Shown here: one piece after another, positions 58,878 through 64,000 of the stretch
Layout of the letters: each line of letters begins with the position of its first letter
Numbering within the stretch: position 1 is the first letter of the stretch
NCBI RefSeq assembly: GCF_051622035.1
Contig: NC_135359.1
Coordinates: forward strand, 32,951,501 to 33,015,500
Direction: 5' to 3'
Source of the DNA: Arctopsyche grandis
Lineage: Eukaryota > Arthropoda > Insecta > Trichoptera > Hydropsychidae
Length of the DNA: 64,000 nucleotides
Notes under the pieces: model-generated
Database searches by the model: none
The model's input: the letters and a program-made list of their open reading frames with translations, nothing else
Told to the model about the DNA's origin: nothing
Translations under genes and position numbers: made by a program

Positions 58878-58925
58878 TGTATTTACAACATTTGAACAAT
58901 ATACAGCCCCCTCAGGGTCCGGGCT
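58803..58925. mobile_element. Family-P MITE, full palindrome
   Basis: GGACCGGAAGCGTGCCG ... CAATTGTTGTAAATCCTTTG ... ATTTACAACATTTGAACAAT ... CTCAGGGTCCGG. It overlaps the start of the retrotransposon fragment on its left. Confidence 0.8.
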
Positions 58926-59094
58926 TTAATTATAACAATGTACATGACATCCTCTTATCAAATATTTGTCAAAATATATATTTAACAAATTTAAATATAC
59001 ATATATACTAACATGCACATTTTTAAGGTTTTATTCACATTCATCTAATCCAATTCAATCAACATATATTTTATACTAGTTAATATATTGACAC

Positions 59095-59771
59095 TTAAAA
59101 TACTTTATTTATCCTTTCATAATTTATCTTTTTGTATATAGCATTCTTCATGTCAACCCTTGTTTCATTCTGGTTATCCACGTGTATCAATATGTTATTA
59201 TGGTCACTTATTTTAGGTTCATCCTTGACTTTGCAATACATACCTCTTATATTTGTAATTACCAGATCAATTATTGTTTTGGAGATATTTGCAATTCTAG
59301 TATAGTCCTTAATTATGTGATGAAAACCCATTTCCATTACCCATTTTTTTTTTGTTTATTGGTATAGACGTCATTCGCATTAGCCCAGTTAAAATTCCAA
59401 TCTCCTAATAATAAACCATTTTGATTTCTATCCACGATGTCTTCACCCATTTCATTTAAATATTCGAGAAATTTTGCCTCCTTGCTACTAGGAAATCTAT
59501 AGATTAGATTAATAACAAATTGTTTTTCCTCTAGTTGAATTCTGACTTTTATTGACCAATAAGTACCTTTATATTTAGTTATTTTATCATTTTCATAAAC
59601 AATATCATTCCTAATCATTAATAAAACTCCTCCCCTGTGCTTCGAATCAGAATTATATCTAATTATTTTATAATTTACAATATTAACTTCTTGATCTTCA
59701 TATTCTTCTGTTACGTGTGTTTCTGTTAATCCTATAAATATTGGATTATTATTATTACTGTATAGTTTCAT
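59095..59771 (-). pseudogene. Non-LTR retrotransposon endonuclease domain, copy 2
   Basis: Minus strand: PIFIGLTETHVTEEYEDQEV (catalytic Glu in TETH), HRGGVLLMIRNDIVYE, KGTYWSIKVRIQLEEKQFV and LLLGDWNFNWAN (GD.N motif). After a frame break come TIIDLVITNIRGMYCKV and KISDHNNILIHV (SDH motif). The motif order is that of an apurinic-type endonuclease at the N-terminus of jockey/CR1/R1-class ORF2. Broken by a frameshift near 59337. Confidence 0.85.
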
Positions 59772-60117
59772 TTCATAACTATAATTTCATCTTTATGTTT
59801 TCGAAATCCTTGTGCACTTATACATATTTCCAACAATTTATTTAATTGCTACTTATAGTTAATTTTATTTTAATATATCTGTACTTGTCTTTTATAAATG
59901 TCACATTGTATGTCCATCAGGCTGTGTTTTTAAATTTAAATTTAGTCTTTTGTTAGCCTTAATGCAGTTTATACATTTCACTACCTCACTGTTGCATTAT
60001 TTGCATATGTGTTCCTCTGATCCACATTTAAAACAATTTTATTATTTTTACATATATCTACTTTGTGGCTATAAATAAATGTATTTATCGAATTGTATGA
60101 TTGAAGAATAACACTGT
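59772..60117. other. AT-rich gap
   Basis: Probably continues the retrotransposon upstream of its endonuclease, but no clear frame was seen. Confidence 0.35.
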
Positions 60118-60920
60118 TCGACAAATGGCGACTTTTTTTGGTTCAGAGACGAGATATGACTTTTATTATAGAATATAGATCTATGCCCAGTGAACCCGAA
60201 TCTGGTAATAAAAAATGTTGATTGGCTCGAGGTTCGGAGATATATATGTTTTTAAAATGGCGCGATTTTTCTACATATACATATATCTTGGTGTTGTTCG
60301 GTCGATGTCTCAAAATCAGTTAATTTCCTGTTCAAAATGAATATTGAAATCTATAGTCGGGTATTTTATCTTTCATTTATAGTACTTTTCAGCTTTCAAA
60401 TCTCTCTAAGTAGTTGTCCAGTTCAAATCAAAAGTCAAAAGTACGTATTTTCACTTAGGATTTTTTCCCACTATTAATACTATTGTTACGTACGCCGCGG
60501 ATTAAGCGAATAGAATCCCAGAGACTGTGTGACCGTTCAGGGGTTATCTGTAACAGATATCTGTTAACGGATTAACTAAGTGCATACCGTGCGACTGGTA
60601 TAAGTGGTTTCAAGGATTAGCGACAGGCTAAGTGGAGATAAGCTAAACAATGATTACACTTCTCATACCGTGGGAATACATATCCGAATACGTGATTTTA
60701 CAGTAGGTAAACAGATTAGACGTCCTGAGAGATCTACCCCTTATAAGGCGGTACGTAGGCGATATCAGGTAATTCTGGACTGAGCACTGACAGTGCGTGT
60801 ATCTCCTTAATCATCAATAAATGCTGTGAAACGACTGTTGGCCTTTTACTTGGATCCTCCACCCACCCCTACGCAACACTATTATATATTCAGTTTTTTC
60901 TATTGAAACATGTCAATATT
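60118..60920. repeat. Dispersed repeat R2, copy interrupted by a solo LTR
   Basis: Matches 15612-15985 up to AATACTAT, then continues after the LTR (60484-60878) with CTATTATATATTCAGTTTTT. Confidence 0.8.
60484..60878 (+). mobile_element. Solo LTR, family L1, copy 2
   Basis: 395 bases, TGTTACGTACGCCGCGG ... CCCACCCCTACGCAACA, with 4-base duplication CTAT (60480-60483, 60879-60882). It has a TATA-like CTTATAAGG near 60740 and AATAAA in ATCAATAAATGCTGTG near 60826. Same family as 7561-7940 (reverse). Confidence 0.9.
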
Positions 60921-61080
60921 GCACATACTGGGTAAAGAGCTTTATATGTTTGATTTATTTAATGTAAGTAGATGTAAGCAAAAATGCGATTTATCCAAAC
61001 ATTTTTTTTAACATGTTGCAGTTTGCTTTTTTGTCTTTCTTTAAATTTTTCTACATTTGTTTTACTAACTTTATTTGTAT

Positions 61081-61385
61081 TGTTGCGTGGACCTGAAGAG
61101 GGGGCTTCCAGAATCGGAGAGAAAGACGCAGGAGGGTCGTAGAAGGTGTTTATTCGTGTGCTCTCGTCGGCGCTCCAGGTCGGAATGGTTTCCAAGCCGA
61201 GAGCGCTCCATATTTATACCCGTTTGGGCTCCACAACTATTGGTCGATGAGTCAGGCGATCACATTGGCCGTTGCATACGGCCCATTCATTCGTAGAGGC
61301 CATTTTGGCGGGAACGAGAGATCAGGTGATCTGCGCTAGTAAACCATCGGTCCACGAGCGCCACTCACCTAATTTCTACGTTACA
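61081..61385 (-). mobile_element. Solo LTR, family L2
   Basis: 305 bases from TGTTGCGTGGACCTG to TACGTTACA with exact 4-base duplication GTAT (61077-61080, 61386-61389). On the minus strand a TATA box (GGGTATAAATATGG, about 61209-61222) is followed by a polyadenylation signal AATAAA near 61150, so the LTR reads on the minus strand. Sequence differs from family L1. Confidence 0.85.
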
Positions 61386-61724
61386 GTATTGTATTTTTTT
61401 CTTTTCTTTGTGTAAAATGGTATTTTTTTTACCGTATAATTAAATAAGTAAACACTCGTTATTTGGGAGCGAGAGCTCCAAATATATTATTTTAAATATG
61501 AAAATCTTGTTTTCCACAAGTAAACGACCGAGAAGGGTTCTCTTTCACTTTCATTGAACGCTCTTGGGTCTTTGCAATAAAAAAAAAGCTCATAGGAACC
61601 ATAATCGAAACGATGCAAGCTAATGGCACAAACAATTTTATGTATGTATTGCTATGTATATAATATCGATGCGGAACATGAGCCTAAAACTCTTTTAAAA
61701 AATAGTTTGTTAATTTGAATACTT

Positions 61725-62200
61725 ATTTATTTATATATATTTTAGCTATCAAGCTAATTTAAAAATACATCTTAATTATTATACTTAACTCTAAAATTTA
61801 TAATTAACTTATATGTACTGTCACTCACAGAGGTGTCTCTTCGCACCTCGCAGGAATGCATCCATGTTTTTAGCAGACCTGATGCACTCAGGGAGGGCAT
61901 TATACATGAGCACACCCCTGTGAAAAACACCCCCAGCCGTCTTATTCTTTCTTACTCTACTTACAACTAGTTTGTCCTTATTTCTAGTATAAAAACTATG
62001 TTTATCTCTATTCCTTATTATATAATCATCAAAATACTTAGGTAATAACTTATGATCTAACTTATAAACAAAAGACAATGTACTAATATTTAGACTAATT
62101 CTAATACTCATCCATCCTAATTCATCTAACATACTTCCAATACTCTTAAATCTACTCACATTCAAAATACCTCTCATACCTCCCATGAGGTGTTAAAAAT
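61725..62200 (-). pseudogene. Non-LTR retrotransposon 3' end (C-terminal domain), copy 2
   Basis: Minus strand 62186-61821: MSIRISLNISTLSFVYKLD, LLPKYFDDYI, FYTRNKDKLVVSRVRKNKT, GVFHRGVLMYNALPECIRSA and FLRGAKRHL. This matches the conserved segment after reverse transcriptase in arthropod jockey/CR1-like elements (..YN.LP..IR....F...). The 3' tail AAATAAATAAG is near 61725. Confidence 0.8.
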
Positions 62201-62266
62201 TCAGAGGATAACACCTTATCAATTTTTACTATTTGCCGTCTATTATTTAAGTATGATTGAATTATA

Positions 62267-62267
<1 letters not shown>

Positions 62268-62332
<65 letters not shown>
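62268..62332. repeat. (TA)n microsatellite
   Basis: About 32 TA units. Confidence 0.95.
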
Positions 62333-62338
<6 letters not shown>

Positions 62339-62607
62339 TATAAATATAAATATTTCTGTTTAATATACCTATTTACTTTCAATAGTTGTTAAGTATTGTT
62401 TTTATAGTATTTATTGTCTCGCTTATGTATCTTATGTTTGAACGTCTGATTCGTATTTTTACTTTGTAAATCCTAACGTGGAAATTTGTAATTAGCCTTA
62501 CTTCTTTTCTTTTTACCTCATGCAAATGTAATATAAATCGCTGTTAATTTCCCAATAAATAAATAAATAAATACTATACCATTTATTCTATAAATACTAT
62601 ACCATTA

Positions 62608-62795
62608 TAAACTTATATAATTTTTGTAATAAAATATTCCTATCTACTGTCTCGAACGCTCGTTTAAAATCTAGAAAAACTGCTCCAACAACCATGCTAG
62701 ATTCATCCATCGCCTCCATCCAATCAGAAACGACCAATTGGATAGCGGTTTCTGTTGATTTAAATTTGGTGTAAATTGTTGGTATAAATTTGTCG
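62608..62795 (-). pseudogene. Reverse transcriptase fingers fragment
   Basis: Minus strand, no stops: PTIYTKFKSTETAIQLVVSD, WMEAMDESSMVV and GAVFLDFKRAFETVDRNILL. These are the F.ST..A and DF.KAFD.V blocks of jockey-type reverse transcriptase. It and the C-terminal piece at 61725-62200 may be one 5'-truncated, internally deleted element. Confidence 0.85.
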
Positions 62796-62799
62796 ATTT

Positions 62800-64000
62800 T
62801 AAGTGGAGTTCAACACACTAGCACTTCTTAGAGCCAGCGAGTCGTCTATGTACATACATATATAGAATTATTCTGTATCTATGGTCTGCGTGTTTACTTT
62901 AGCCGGCTGTTGGTAATTAAAAAAAATCAAATTGTTGATAAAATCTAAAATTTAGTGGGTTTTGAAAAAAAAATCGTAATTTATTGTATAATCATATTTT
63001 CAGCTAAAATTACATTTCTGAAAAACATTCGAACTTCTAGATAAAATTGAGATTTAATATATACATACATGGTACAAATGTAAATTTGCGATATTTTTAT
63101 TTGGTTTTCACATTTCAATTTTAGTAGGAAATAGGATTTTTGAAAATAGTAAAAAAATAATAAGGTTTTAAAAATGAAATGATACACGCACATTTGCATA
63201 AAATATATATTTGAATGTACATATTATGTACTTTATATTTTAGAAAAATAAACCAAAATAAATTATGGATACATACATATGTACATATATTAGAAACACT
63301 AGAAACGGAAACATGTGATTAAAAAACAACATACAAAACAAAAATAACCGTGTCTAGTTTTCACCAAAAATTATAAACTTTTAGCTAAGCGCATAACTAA
63401 AAATATAAAAATTATATTTGAAACATAAAAGATACATTATAAAATATTTGTTATTTTTATAATATGCATTAAAACTATTTTACACAATTTTTATGGCTTC
63501 GTTAATATATTCATTCTAAATAATTCACTCACTCAATCACTCATATTATGTAATACAAAGACAAAGGTTTTAAATTGCTTATCCATGCATTTAAAAATAA
63601 AAATAAAATGGAATCTTTCCAATCTTCATTTCAAAATTCCCGATCATTTACATCTCTACTTGAATAAAATCCATAAATGACGTCACACAATTTGGACAAT
63701 TTCCATGATTCCTTTCTCAATCATCGCAATTTATACTTTATTTTAATTATTATCGTATTTTCAGCAATCTACTCCCTCCCATTTGTTACAAGAAGAACAC
63801 TACATATAGAATTGCTGAAAATGGTCGATTTCAATATAATGTTGAATATTTATTCTGTTCCTCCCGCTTCCCCATATCCTCTTCGTCATAGATTATCACA
63901 TATTATGTGATACCGATTTGTGGATGATCCCAGAGCTGAAAGTTAATTATTTGGGTGATGATATTCAGAAAGTTTTGTAAATGAATTAAAGCAGATTAGT
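62800..64000. other. AT-rich right end of the window
   Basis: No gene, RNA or classified repeat recognised. Confidence 0.45.

Overview
The window reads as AT-rich insect nuclear DNA. The genes are spliced (GT..AG introns, conserved phases) and encode animal proteins: a nose-resistant-to-fluoxetine (NRF) acyltransferase family, PAGR1/PA1, Siva and microsomal cytochrome b5. They sit in a dense field of insect-type mobile elements. I could not fix the order or species from sequence alone.

Left part (1-19.4 kb). An NRF cluster lies on the minus strand. Gene A enters from the left edge; only its first two coding exons (2896-3453) are inside, and the rest must lie beyond position 1. A decayed NRF first exon sits at about 5841-6035. 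A complete 13-exon, 756-residue NRF gene (gene C) runs from 19427 to 8633. The intron-less PAGR1 gene (11726-12172) lies inside gene C's fifth intron on the same strand. Piggybac-like, Helitron-like, hAT-type and solo-LTR elements fill the gaps.

Middle (19.4-38.5 kb). I see no confident host gene here. It holds tRNA-derived SINEs with a hairpin tail, TTAA-flanked elements, a 340-bp fold-back element, a palindromic element built from a repeated GTGACCAGTTTT-type core, a Tigger/pogo element with another element nested in it, an RTE-type LINE fragment and a 1.5-kb hAT element with target-site duplication.

Right part (38.5-64 kb). Siva (plus strand, 4 exons, 164 residues) starts 83 bp after the hAT element. 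It converges on cytochrome b5 (minus strand, 4 exons, 127 residues), which spans about 11.4 kb because intron 1 is 8.7 kb of repeats. Beyond 52.4 kb lie tandem repeats, broken non-LTR retrotransposon pieces (endonuclease, reverse transcriptase and C-terminal parts), two solo LTRs and microsatellites.

The host genes do not form a pathway with each other. The NRF genes are tandem paralogues; PAGR1 (chromatin/transcription), Siva (apoptosis-related zinc protein) and cytochrome b5 (ER electron transfer) are independent housekeeping-type genes. I found no CRISPR array, operon or evident new system. The most unusual content is the decayed NRF exon, the palindromic elements, repeat-against-repeat empty sites and the hAT target coincidence listed as findings.
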